Part shown: positions 35,448 through 42,787 of the stretch, in pieces
Numbering within the stretch: the stretch's first letter is position 1
Layout of the letters: every line of letters starts with the position of its first letter
DNA from: Foetidibacter luteolus
Lineage (GTDB): Bacteria > Bacteroidota > Bacteroidia > Chitinophagales > Chitinophagaceae
DNA: 64,000 bases
Direction of reading: 5' to 3'
Assembly (NCBI RefSeq): GCF_009650435.1
Contig: NZ_VVIP01000012.1
Coordinates: 126,501-190,500, forward strand
Program-made: the position numbers and the translations under genes
Notes under the pieces: model-generated
What the model was told of the DNA's origin: nothing
Databases searched by the model: none
What the model saw: only the letters and a program-made list of their open reading frames with translations

Positions 35448-36647
35448 CTAATTTTCCTGTTTGCTCAGCATACCTTCTTTAATTTGTTTCCAAACGCTGT
35501 CAAAACTCCGGTTTTCGTCTTTTTTAAACTGTTGCATCTGTTGGCGCATTTTTTCCTTTCGTTCCGCCTCCGCCTGCTCAAAAAACTGTCGGATAAAAGC
35601 ACTGTCCTGTTCAAAAGCGGTTTGATTGTATAACTCTTTTAATGCCAACTCTTTGTCATAGTTGTTTTCGGCCATGGTTTTCTCCATTTTTTCACGCAGC
35701 CTGATCTTTTCATCGTATGTGCCGGTGGGCAGCAGCGATTTGGCGATTACGGGCATCAGCTCAATCAGCATCAGCAGCATTACCAGCAGGTAATAGCGTA
35801 TTTGCACGGCGCTGTTGCTTTGCACCAGGTGCTGTAATGCTTCAATACGTGTAAGAAAACCATCGTTCAGCAATGCTTCAAAAGCCTGTTGCTCTTTGTG
35901 TTTGGTTGTTTCTATCGCGGCAAGGGAACTGTCAATAGCATGCAGCCGGGGTGCATTTTGCTGTTGAAGCCGGTTGTATTCTTCATCCAGCTTTTGGTAT
36001 TGCAACTCTTTTGCCCGGGCAATATCTTTCAGGCCTGGTTTTTTGCTGCCGCCTGTTCCGTCGGTTTCATCAATAAAAGCATCCCGGGCAGCGGATACCT
36101 CGCTGTAGCGGCCGGTTTCCTGTTGCTGCAGGGTTTGTTTTTGCGCCAGCAGAAAATTCTTTTGCTGCAAGTACAGGGAATCAAGCTGTTGGGATTTCAC
36201 CCTTTTCTTCCCTTCGTTATCCAGCGAAATTTGAAGATGCACTTCCTTATCAAACAGGTACAGCAGGGCAGGCTGCGCCATAAAAAAACCAATGGTGCAG
36301 GCCAGTAACCCGCGGAACAGCATCGGCCAGATTTTTTGCTTGTTGGCGGCAGTAATGCCTTTTATCAGCGCACGGTCAATACAAAGTATAATGCCGCCCA
36401 TAAAAAGGCCAAGCAGTATGGATGTAAACAAAGAACTGGTAACGGTAGTAAAAAAGAAAGTCCAGGCCAGGGTAGCAAACAGCCAGGTGCCTAAAACAGT
36501 CATGCCGGTTATGGCATAGCGGTTACGGTCTATTATGCATTCTTCCAGCAACTCCTCTTCGGCAGTGGAAAGCCACCATAAAAATTTTGTAAATACAGAA
36601 GCACGGTATGTTCCCCGCTGTGCCAGCGATTGTACAGTATCAGCCAT
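35448..36647 (-). CDS. DUF4407-domain membrane protein
   Basis: The 399-residue protein has four membrane segments in the first 135 residues, with RYAITGMTVLGTWLFATLAW and MGGIILCIDRALIKG. A long glutamine- and glutamate-rich coiled coil (about 150-270), another membrane segment around LLVMLLMLIELMPVIAKSLL, and a charged C-terminal tail follow. The ID(R) motif and layout fit DUF4407, of unknown function. The shape suggests a membrane-anchored scaffold. It is transcribed before the AhpD-like gene, 138 bases upstream of it. Confidence 0.82.
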   Translation of the reverse strand: MADTVQSLAQRGTYRASVFTKFLWWLSTAEEELLEECIIDRNRYAITGMTVLGTWLFATLAWTFFFTTVTSSLFTSILLGLFMGGIILCIDRALIKGITAANKQKIWPMLFRGLLACTIGFFMAQPALLYLFDKEVHLQISLDNEGKKRVKSQQLDSLYLQQKNFLLAQKQTLQQQETGRYSEVSAARDAFIDETDGTGGSKKPGLKDIARAKELQYQKLDEEYNRLQQQNAPRLHAIDSSLAAIETTKHKEQQAFEALLNDGFLTRIEALQHLVQSNSAVQIRYYLLVMLLMLIELMPVIAKSLLPTGTYDEKIRLREKMEKTMAENNYDKELALKELYNQTAFEQDSAFIRQFFEQAEAERKEKMRQQMQQFKKDENRSFDSVWKQIKEGMLSKQEN

Positions 36648-36790
36648 AGCGATAAATATTTGAAACAGGTAAAGTTGAGCGGCTAAAGTTGGGAACTAAG
36701 TTGGTATGTAAAGAAACGGCTAATCCGGGGCTTTGGTATGCCCGGTTTCATAAATATTTGTTACAGGGGGGTAAATGGTGGGCTGGCTAT

Positions 36791-36880
36791 CCGGGGGCTG
36801 AAAAGATGCCATAATAACCGAACGATGAAGTGCTTGCGACGCAATTGGGCTGCCATGTAAATATATCGCCGGTATCCTGA
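36791..36880 (+). repeat. CR-A dispersed repeat copy
   Basis: CCGGGGGCTGAAAAGATGCC opens it, with core TTGCGACGCAA at 36834-36844 and end CGCCGGTATCCTGAAAC. It lies in the 374-base gap between divergent genes. Nothing else is seen there but the promoter at 36951. Confidence 0.7.
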
Positions 36881-36950
36881 AACTGCTTACAGTTGGTGGC
36901 GCTATTTGTCCACACCGCGGGTCAAAAGGTACAGTTCATACACCTGCCGG

Positions 36951-36981
36951 TTGACCTGCGTTAAAGTAAGTTTTAAACTTG
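36951..36981 (+). promoter_or_regulatory. Possible promoter of the GT1 gene
   Basis: TTG (in GGTTGACC) is followed after 20 bases by TAAACTTG, one mismatch from TAnnTTTG, 40 bases before the start codon at 37022. Confidence 0.35.
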
Positions 36982-37021
36982 CATCCTGATTTAGCGATAC
37001 CCCTGCTCTAAAAAATTAACC

Positions 37022-38410
37022 ATGAAAAAACATTCAATGGGTACGGCAATACCCCACCCTTCAGCGGTAACAAAAGAATACCGCATACTATTTGCCAATG
37101 TGCCTGCCGATGGCCATTTTAACCCCTTAACAGGGCTGGCGAAATACCTGCAAAAGCAGGGGCATGATGTGCGCTGGTACAGCTCTGCCCAATATGGCGC
37201 CAAGCTGCAGAAAATGCACATTCCACATTATCCTTTTGTAAAGGCAATGGACCCAGCGGACAAAGATGTTGACCAGCTTTTTCCAGAGCGTGCCAGCCAC
37301 AAAGGCACTGTTGCAAAGCTGAATTTTGATCTGATCAATTTCTTCATTCTGCGCTCAACAGAGTATTTTGAAGACATTAAGAACATCTACGACAGCTTTC
37401 CTTTTGACATTGTGATTGCAGACAACTGTTTTTCTGCCATACCCCTGGTTAAAGAAAAGCTGGATGTGCCCGTGGTTGCCATTGGTGTACTTCCGCTGGT
37501 AGAAACGTCGGAAGACCTGGCCCCCTGCGGACTTGGTATGATGCCTTCCTCCTCTTTCTTCGGCAAGGTAAAGCAAGACCTGCTGCGCTTTGTAGCCGAT
37601 AACATTTTGTTTCGCAAACCTAACCAGTTAATGCGCCAGATTATGAGGCGTTACGATATTAAATGCGGCAACTGGAATGCGTTTGATTTGCTGGTAAAAA
37701 AATCATCACTATTGCTGCAAAGCGGTACGCCGGGCTTTGAATATAAACGCAGCGACATGGGCAAGAACATACGGTTTATCGGGCCCTTGCTGCCGCTAAC
37801 CCAGGACGTAACCAACCCCTGGTTTGATGAGCGCCTTAACCGTTACGAGAAAGTAATTGTAGTAACTCAAGGTACTGTAGAGCGGGATGTGGAGAAACTT
37901 TTAGTGCCTACCCTGGAAGCGTTTAAAGGTTCAGAAGATTGCCTGGTAGTGGCTACCACAGGTGGCTCCCAAACGGCAGAGCTTAAAAAGCGTTACCCGC
38001 ACAACAATTTGATTATAGAAGACTTTATACCCTTTGAGCATATTATGCCCTATGCGGATGTGTATGTAACCAATGGCGGTTACGGCGGCGTTATGCTGGG
38101 TATTCAAAACCAGTTACCGCTGGTAGTGGCCGGCGTGCATGAAGGCAAGAACGAGATAAACGCACGTATAGGTTACTTTAAACTGGGCATTAACCTGGGT
38201 ACCGAAACACCTTTACCCATGCAGGTGAGGGGTGCGGTTGAAAAAGTACTTACCGATGTGGAATACAAAAGAAACATTCTTGCACTGGCAAAGGAATTTG
38301 AAGAGTACGACAGTCATGAATTATGCGAGATGTATATAGATGAACTGGTTGAAAAAAAATATCGTGACCGTATTGTTCAGATAGGGAGAGATACCATAAC
38401 GATTTACTAA
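37022..38410 (+). CDS. GT1-family (UDP-glycosyltransferase-like) glycosyltransferase
   Basis: The 462-residue protein has a GT-B fold. The N-terminal half has ILFANVPADGHFNPLTGLAK with the catalytic-type histidine, and FDIVIADNCFSAIPLVKEKL. The C-terminal half has VIVVTQGTVERDVEKLLVP, IIEDFIPFEHIMPYADVYVT and NGGYGGVMLGIQNQLPLVV, the macrolide/MGT-type signature with NGG in place of HGG. Such enzymes glycosylate small hydrophobic acceptors such as lipids, sterols or antibiotics. It stands alone and ends in a strong terminator. Confidence 0.82.
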   Translation: MKKHSMGTAIPHPSAVTKEYRILFANVPADGHFNPLTGLAKYLQKQGHDVRWYSSAQYGAKLQKMHIPHYPFVKAMDPADKDVDQLFPERASHKGTVAKLNFDLINFFILRSTEYFEDIKNIYDSFPFDIVIADNCFSAIPLVKEKLDVPVVAIGVLPLVETSEDLAPCGLGMMPSSSFFGKVKQDLLRFVADNILFRKPNQLMRQIMRRYDIKCGNWNAFDLLVKKSSLLLQSGTPGFEYKRSDMGKNIRFIGPLLPLTQDVTNPWFDERLNRYEKVIVVTQGTVERDVEKLLVPTLEAFKGSEDCLVVATTGGSQTAELKKRYPHNNLIIEDFIPFEHIMPYADVYVTNGGYGGVMLGIQNQLPLVVAGVHEGKNEINARIGYFKLGINLGTETPLPMQVRGAVEKVLTDVEYKRNILALAKEFEEYDSHELCEMYIDELVEKKYRDRIVQIGRDTITIY

Positions 38411-38432
38411 TGTGGTGCGTTTGGTTTTTTGG

Positions 38433-38458
38433 CCGCAGGCTTTGCCTGCGGTTTTTTT
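38433..38458 (+). terminator. Intrinsic terminator of the GT1 gene
   Basis: CCGCAGGC pairs with GCCTGCGG over a three-base loop and is followed by seven T residues, 22 bases after the stop codon. Confidence 0.9.
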
Positions 38459-38507
38459 ATTTATTGGCCCGGCAGCAGGAACACCCCCGTCCCCTGAAGG
38501 GGTGTTA

Positions 38508-38640
38508 TTATGAGCCCGGCAGCAGGAACTACTATGAGGCATCGTTGCGTCGCACTCTTGTGCGGTTAGATTCGCTATGCAGCTTTGCCCGCATGATAGT
38601 TTGTTTCTGCCGCCTCCGGCGCCAGAAACTTTCTGAGTAA
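38508..38640 (-). repeat. Extended CR-B dispersed repeat copy
   Basis: TTATGAGCCCGGCAGCAGGA opens it; GTTGCGTCGCACTC is the core. It continues into TTTCTGCCGCCTCCGGCGCC followed by AGAAACT, a hairpin tail shared with the copy at 41407-41543. GCCCGGCAGCAGGAAC also occurs just before it at 38467-38482. Confidence 0.7.
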
Positions 38641-38732
38641 GCGTTATGCAACATCAACAAGGTTAACGTGAGTTTTAGATCTTTTATGCTGATATTCAGA
38701 TATGTACAAATAAAAATCAGATAGAATCATTT

Positions 38733-38822
38733 ATGTTAACTGCATCATCAGGTTTAGTATGCCTTGCACATGAAAATTCTGCTGCTGAAATCACAGTAGT
38801 AGAAAAGCCTAATCAGGGTTAA
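38733..38822 (+). CDS. Doubtful 29-residue open frame
   Basis: The frame reads MLTASSGLVCLAHENSAAEI and then TVVEKPNQG, ending two bases before a hairpin. The peptide looks protein-like but there is no clear start signal and no known family. It may be a remnant. Confidence 0.2.
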   Translation: MLTASSGLVCLAHENSAAEITVVEKPNQG

Positions 38823-38823
38823 T

Positions 38824-38896
38824 GGAAGAAACGTGCTGTATATCGTTTCTTCCTTGACTTTTTTTGTTACTTTTTTGTGTCAAGACAAAAAAGTAA
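38824..38896. terminator. Two hairpins downstream of the cobalamin operon
   Basis: GGAAGAAACG/CGTTTCTTCC (38824-38853) is followed on the plus strand by a T-run. TTACTTTTTTGT/ACAAAAAAGTAA (38867-38896) is a 12-base stem. Both lie past the minus-strand cobU stop at 38948 and probably end that operon. Confidence 0.6.
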
Positions 38897-38947
38897 AATA
38901 GTGTCATTCAATACAGGTAAATGCGACATCCAAAACTCAAGTTAAGG

Positions 38948-39481
38948 TTATGCTTTCAGTACCAAAGGCAGCCCGCTTACCATTAACACAGCCTTGTCTG
39001 CTTTTTCTGCCAGGTATTGGTTGGCCCATCCCTGCAGGTCAGTAAACTTGCGGCCAACTTCCGTTTCAGCATGTACACCCATGCCTATTTCGTTGCTGAT
39101 GATAAAGAAGCGGGCATCAGTTAATAATAGTGCATCTATCTCTTTGGTAAAAGCATCCAGGGATGGCTGGGTTTCATAATTGCACCGGGAGAAGAAATTG
39201 GTAAGCCATAGCGTTACACAATCAATAACTACAACTTTACCCTCCAGGGCATGTTGGTGAATATAGAGCTGTTCTTCAATAGTTGTCCAGCGGTGGTCTC
39301 TGTCTGCAATGTGCCGGTTTATCCTGGCGCTAAATTCGGCATCGTCTTTATAACGTTTAGCTGTGGCTACATATACAGGGGTGGGAGATATTGCCAGCGC
39401 TTCTTTTTGGGCATAGCTACTTTTACCGCTGCGGGCGCCGCCTGTAATAAAAGTTAGCATTGCTTTTTTACCGGTTTCCAT
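38948..39481 (-). CDS. cobU: Adenosylcobinamide kinase / guanylyltransferase
   Basis: The 177-residue protein has the P-loop FITGGARSGKSSYAQ near the start, the signature ARINRHIADRDHRWTTIEE with the guanylated histidine, and VVVIDCVTLWLTN. CobU phosphorylates adenosylcobinamide and then guanylylates it, an assembly step of the cobalamin lower loop. ATG 39481 overlaps the previous gene's end by 14 bases; ATG 39460 (MLTFITGG) is an alternative. It is the last gene of the riboswitch-led cobalamin cluster. Confidence 0.93.
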   Translation of the reverse strand: METGKKAMLTFITGGARSGKSSYAQKEALAISPTPVYVATAKRYKDDAEFSARINRHIADRDHRWTTIEEQLYIHQHALEGKVVVIDCVTLWLTNFFSRCNYETQPSLDAFTKEIDALLLTDARFFIISNEIGMGVHAETEVGRKFTDLQGWANQYLAEKADKAVLMVSGLPLVLKA

Positions 39482-39692
39482 CTTTCAAAAATTTCTCCCT
39501 GAACAACACAGATTTGTTCTTTAGCTCATGCAGGCAGGCTGCACACAGGCAGTCAGAATAGCGCTCCGCGATAAACGCTTTTTCATAAGCGGTAAATGTA
39601 AAGCCATTGCACTGGCAGTTGGCAACATCTCCCACACGGCACTCAAATGCCTGCTGGCAGCGGGGGCAGGTTTTGCTTTCATGCGCCGGCAT
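39468..39692 (-). CDS. Cysteine-rich CWC-family protein
   Basis: The 74-residue protein has the family pattern with CPRCQQAFECRVGDVANCQC, a middle FTFTAYEKAFIAERY and CLCAACLHELKN. Eight cysteines suggest one or two zinc ions. The name-giving CWC is CQC here. The function of the family is not known to me. The gene overlaps the neighbours on both sides by 14 bases, which ties it to cobalamin salvage. Confidence 0.8.
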   Translation of the reverse strand: MPAHESKTCPRCQQAFECRVGDVANCQCNGFTFTAYEKAFIAERYSDCLCAACLHELKNKSVLFREKFLKDGNR

Positions 39693-40620
39693 AAGCTTGC
39701 TGTTTTATAATGTTCTTTACTTTATGCTGCAGGTGGCCGGGAATGGTAAACAACCGCGGGTGAAACAGGGCTGCAAGCATCTCTATGCCATTTACGAGGG
39801 TAGAGGCGCTGGGCTGGGTAAATAAATCAAAATCCACCACGTACACCTGCCCTGTTTGCACCGCCTGCAATTGCTGCCATTCAGTTTTTTGGCTGAGCAA
39901 ATGCACTTCTTCAACAGAGCGGCGCACATCAAAACCGCAGGGGGCTATCACCAGCACTTCAGGATTGTATTTTACCATCTTTTCCCAGGGTGTAACAATG
40001 GAATCGCCGGCAGGGTTACTCAGCATATCAATGCCGCCGGCCTGCGCCACCTGGAAAGGTATCCAGTGGCCGCAGTTGTAAATGGGCTCTATCCATTCCA
40101 GCAGTGACACTCTTTTCAATGGCATCCTGTTTATGCGCAGTGTGTTTAATATAGCATCTGTTCTTTTTTGCAGTGCCGATAGATGCTGGTAAGCTTTTTC
40201 TTCTTCACCCAAAGCGGTTGCTATGGTAACCACTGTTTGATAAACATCATCCAGGTTTTGCGGTGTAAGCGGAATAATCAATGGTTGCTTTTGCAATTTT
40301 GCAACGGCCGCCGCGGTGCATTGTGTATCTATCTGGCACACTTCACAAACATCCTGGGTAAATATTACATCCGGCTGTATTTGTTGTAATAGCTCTTCAT
40401 CTACATAATACAGGCTTTTACCCTGTGCTTTACTGGCAGAAAATATCCTGTCTATCTCTATGCTTGAGTAAGCTTTGCCTTCCAGCACGCAGCGTACCAC
40501 TTTGGGCTTTTCCTGCAATGCCATGTAAGGGCACTCAAAAGTTACGCCATGCAGGTAATGCTGCAGGCCCATGTCGTATATCATTTGCGTTACCGCTGGC
40601 AGAAAGGAACAGGCTTTCAT
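39679..40620 (-). CDS. BtuF-like cobalamin-binding protein
   Basis: The 313-residue protein has the periplasmic-binding-protein type III fold: SFLPAVTQMIYDMGLQHYL, QPDVIFTQDVCEVC, SLLEWIEPIYNCGHWIPFQV, AQAGGIDMLSNPAG and VLVIAPCGFDV. This matches BtuF and its soluble relatives. No signal peptide or lipobox is visible (MKACSFLPAVT), so it may act in the cytoplasm or start further upstream in a way I cannot see. It overlaps the CWC gene by 14 bases. No BtuC or BtuD is present here. Confidence 0.78.
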   Translation of the reverse strand: MKACSFLPAVTQMIYDMGLQHYLHGVTFECPYMALQEKPKVVRCVLEGKAYSSIEIDRIFSASKAQGKSLYYVDEELLQQIQPDVIFTQDVCEVCQIDTQCTAAAVAKLQKQPLIIPLTPQNLDDVYQTVVTIATALGEEEKAYQHLSALQKRTDAILNTLRINRMPLKRVSLLEWIEPIYNCGHWIPFQVAQAGGIDMLSNPAGDSIVTPWEKMVKYNPEVLVIAPCGFDVRRSVEEVHLLSQKTEWQQLQAVQTGQVYVVDFDLFTQPSASTLVNGIEMLAALFHPRLFTIPGHLQHKVKNIIKQQAYAGA

Positions 40621-40655
40621 GTGGTGAGTGGTGAATGGTGAATAGCGAGTAGGGT
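40621..40655 (+). repeat. GTGAGTGGTGAATGG short-unit repeat
   Basis: The run GTGGTGAGTGGTGAATGGTG and then AATAGCGAGTAGGG starts right before the btuF-like start codon. A similar run is found at 54288-54330. Confidence 0.55.
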
Positions 40656-40673
40656 GCTGCCTCGCAAAATCAA

Positions 40674-40752
40674 TGTCAGGTTGAGCTTGTCGAAACCGGG
40701 TGAGGCAACAGCATTTTAATAAACCCCGCCTTCGACAGGCTCAGGCTGACAG
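40674..40752. repeat. CR-C hairpin repeat inside the cobalamin operon
   Basis: TGTCAGGTTGAGCTTGTCGA (40674-40693) faces CGCCTTCGACAGGCTCAGGC and TGACA. The stem lies in the 158-base gap between the DUF6580 and btuF-like genes, so it may lower readthrough. Confidence 0.65.
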
Positions 40753-40778
40753 CACTAAGCTTATAGTTTTATGCAGCC

Positions 40779-41351
40779 CTAAGCGTTTTGCAAAACAGGG
40801 TACCTGCGCTGCATCCACTCAAACAGCCCGAACATGAGTACGCTGTAGATGCTGGTACCGGCAAAAAAGCGCAACTCGTAAGGCAGGGCTGCTGCCAGCC
40901 GTTGCAGGTAAACACCAAAAGATGGTTGCTCATTTGCCAGGCAGCCGCCGATATCGCTTACAAGCCAATGAATAAGTACAGAGGCTATCACGCCTGCAAG
41001 CACCGTTTTTGCATTCACTTCTTTAATAAGGTATTTGCCTGCCACCGTCATTAACGCGAATGCAGCATAAACCCAATACCATCCGGTGTAAAGAAACCCA
41101 GTTCTATACGGTGCGTAAATGGTAAAGGAAAGAATCAGGTCGCTGATAAGCAGGGTAAGTAATGGGAACGCATAAGGCTTAATGTTACCCTTAAAATAAG
41201 CGCCGCCAAATAAAGACATTGCACCCAAAGGTGTAAATAAAGCCAGGGGGCCAAAATCTGGATTGAAATTAGTGGCCAGCCTTAACGCGGCTGCCAGAAA
41301 AATGAAGAGTGCCAGTACTACGCCTCTCGGGTTAAATTTTGGAACAGACAT
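40779..41351 (-). CDS. DUF6580-type membrane protein, possible cobalamin/precursor transporter component
   Basis: The 190-residue protein has about five membrane segments (VLALFIFLAAALRL, LGAMSLFGGAYF, FPLLTLLISDLILS, a middle WYWVYAAFALMT and a final YSVLMFGLFEWM). The layout resembles ECF-type S components and proteins annotated DUF6580 in Bacteroidota. The setting between btuB/btuG and btuF-like/cobU suggests uptake of cobalamin, cobinamide or a lower-ligand base. No ATPase or T component is adjacent. The function is inferred from context. Confidence 0.68.
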   Translation of the reverse strand: MSVPKFNPRGVVLALFIFLAAALRLATNFNPDFGPLALFTPLGAMSLFGGAYFKGNIKPYAFPLLTLLISDLILSFTIYAPYRTGFLYTGWYWVYAAFALMTVAGKYLIKEVNAKTVLAGVIASVLIHWLVSDIGGCLANEQPSFGVYLQRLAAALPYELRFFAGTSIYSVLMFGLFEWMQRRYPVLQNA

Positions 41352-41406
41352 GGTTGTATTGTTTAAAGTTTAATGTTGAATGTTTCTTTGTTTTGTTAGC
41401 AGCAAG

Positions 41407-41543
41407 GCTGTTGGCAAAGTTTCTGGCGCCGGAGGCGGCAGAAACAAAACTATCCTGCGGGCAAAGCTGCGTAGCGAATTCAACAGTACAAGAGTGCGAC
41501 GCAACGATGCTTAATATGTGTTCCTCCAGCCGGGCCCATAATA
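41407..41543 (+). repeat. Extended CR-B dispersed repeat copy
   Basis: AGTTTCTGGCGCCGGAGGCG and GCAGAAAC form the hairpin tail; GAGTGCGACGCAACGATG follows at 41492-41509 and GCCGGGCCCATAA ends it. It is the reverse-oriented twin of 38508-38640 and lies in a 347-base operon gap. Confidence 0.7.
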
Positions 41544-41587
41544 CTTCCTTTTGTGCGATGGGCCATGTCATTAGGTTAAGTAACTAA

Positions 41588-41668
41588 TGTCAGGCTCAGC
41601 CTGTCGAAACCGGGGTTACAAAAGTTGCTTTTTCACGAATCCGCCTTCGACAGGCTCAGGCTGACAGC
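41588..41668. repeat. CR-C hairpin repeat inside the cobalamin operon
   Basis: TGTCAGGCTCAGCCTGTCGA (41588-41607) faces CCGCCTTCGACAGGCTCAGG and CTGACA. It follows btuG on the operon's strand by about 30 bases. Confidence 0.65.
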
Positions 41669-41698
41669 CCCAACTTAATTACATTAAGCGATGGGGTT

Positions 41699-42769
41699 TT
41701 ATCGTAAGAACAATACCTTCTTGGGGCCTACGGCCGGGCTTACAGAAAATTTGAATTTCAATTTGCCGTTCCTGTCAAAGCAAAACACTTCACCCGTGTT
41801 AATGAAATTTTTTGCATCGGTAATATACACATCTCCATTGCTTTCATCTACGCTAATTCCATAAGGATAGGTTATAACAGTACCATCTGTAATAAAGTTA
41901 TTACGTACTATGGCTTTTGTTTTGGAATCAATAACCGGGTAATGAATGCCTTTTATCTGGAAATTTTCATCGTATTCCGTGTAATAGGCATAGATGGTAT
42001 CGTTAAAAACCGTCATGTCAGAAACAGGCGTTGTAATAGAATCTTTCAGCGTGTTATTGCTGCCATCCAGTATATAAATTTTTGGCGGGTTGGCCGGGGT
42101 ATAATCTCCAAAGCTTGAAACAAGCACCTGGCCAAGTGAGTTAATGCCTACCTTTTGCGGGTTAGGGCCAATAGTTATTTTTTTGGTTTCCGCCCAGGTG
42201 TTTACATCAATCACAGATACGGTTTTATCATAGTCCGGAAAATTAAGACCGCCGGAATTAGCTACATACAGGTAGTTGCCTTGTATGGCCAGCCCTTCGG
42301 GGTTAAGGCCTGTATTAATGGTTTTGGTAACAGTTAAAGTGGCCGTATCAATTACAGACACCTTATTATCCCACGAGGTAACCAGCACATTGCCCTTATA
42401 GCTGATAATATTCCTGGGCAGGGTAATGGAAATGCTGATGATTAATTTGGTTGTTTGCGCATTGGCAATAACCAGCTTATTGCTGTTGTTAACAGCTATA
42501 TACATTTTGGCGCCATAGGTAATGGCATCGTTGGCTACATCGCCCAGGGCAATGCCGTTTTCCTGCTTAAAAATGTCGCCAGAGGCGGTTGAAGTTGACA
42601 GATCATAGTAAGTAACCATAGCGCCGTTAGAACCAAAAGCGCCTTCACCCAATATAAAAAGCCCACTGGTAGGTTTAACCGCTGGCGGGGTAGGCCCATC
42701 ATCGTCTTTGCTACAGGCGTTTATCAGCAGTACAACCGGTAAAAGCCATTTCCATACATGTTTCCTCAT
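41699..42769 (-). CDS. btuG: BtuG-like surface beta-propeller lipoprotein
   Basis: The 356-residue protein has a lipoprotein signal ending LLINACSKDDDGPTP (lipobox cysteine at residue 19). Repeated YncE/DUF5074-like blades follow: SNKLVIANAQTTKLI, KVSVIDTATLTVTKTI, GNYLYVANSGGL, KTVSVIDVNTWAETKKI and YITDAKNF. In Bacteroides, BtuG is a surface lipoprotein that captures cobalamin and hands it to BtuB. The gene follows btuB by 18 bases under the same riboswitch, which supports this role. Confidence 0.8.
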   Translation of the reverse strand: MRKHVWKWLLPVVLLINACSKDDDGPTPPAVKPTSGLFILGEGAFGSNGAMVTYYDLSTSTASGDIFKQENGIALGDVANDAITYGAKMYIAVNNSNKLVIANAQTTKLIISISITLPRNIISYKGNVLVTSWDNKVSVIDTATLTVTKTINTGLNPEGLAIQGNYLYVANSGGLNFPDYDKTVSVIDVNTWAETKKITIGPNPQKVGINSLGQVLVSSFGDYTPANPPKIYILDGSNNTLKDSITTPVSDMTVFNDTIYAYYTEYDENFQIKGIHYPVIDSKTKAIVRNNFITDGTVITYPYGISVDESNGDVYITDAKNFINTGEVFCFDRNGKLKFKFSVSPAVGPKKVLFLR

Positions 42770-42787
42770 ACAATTGTTTTTGTGTTG

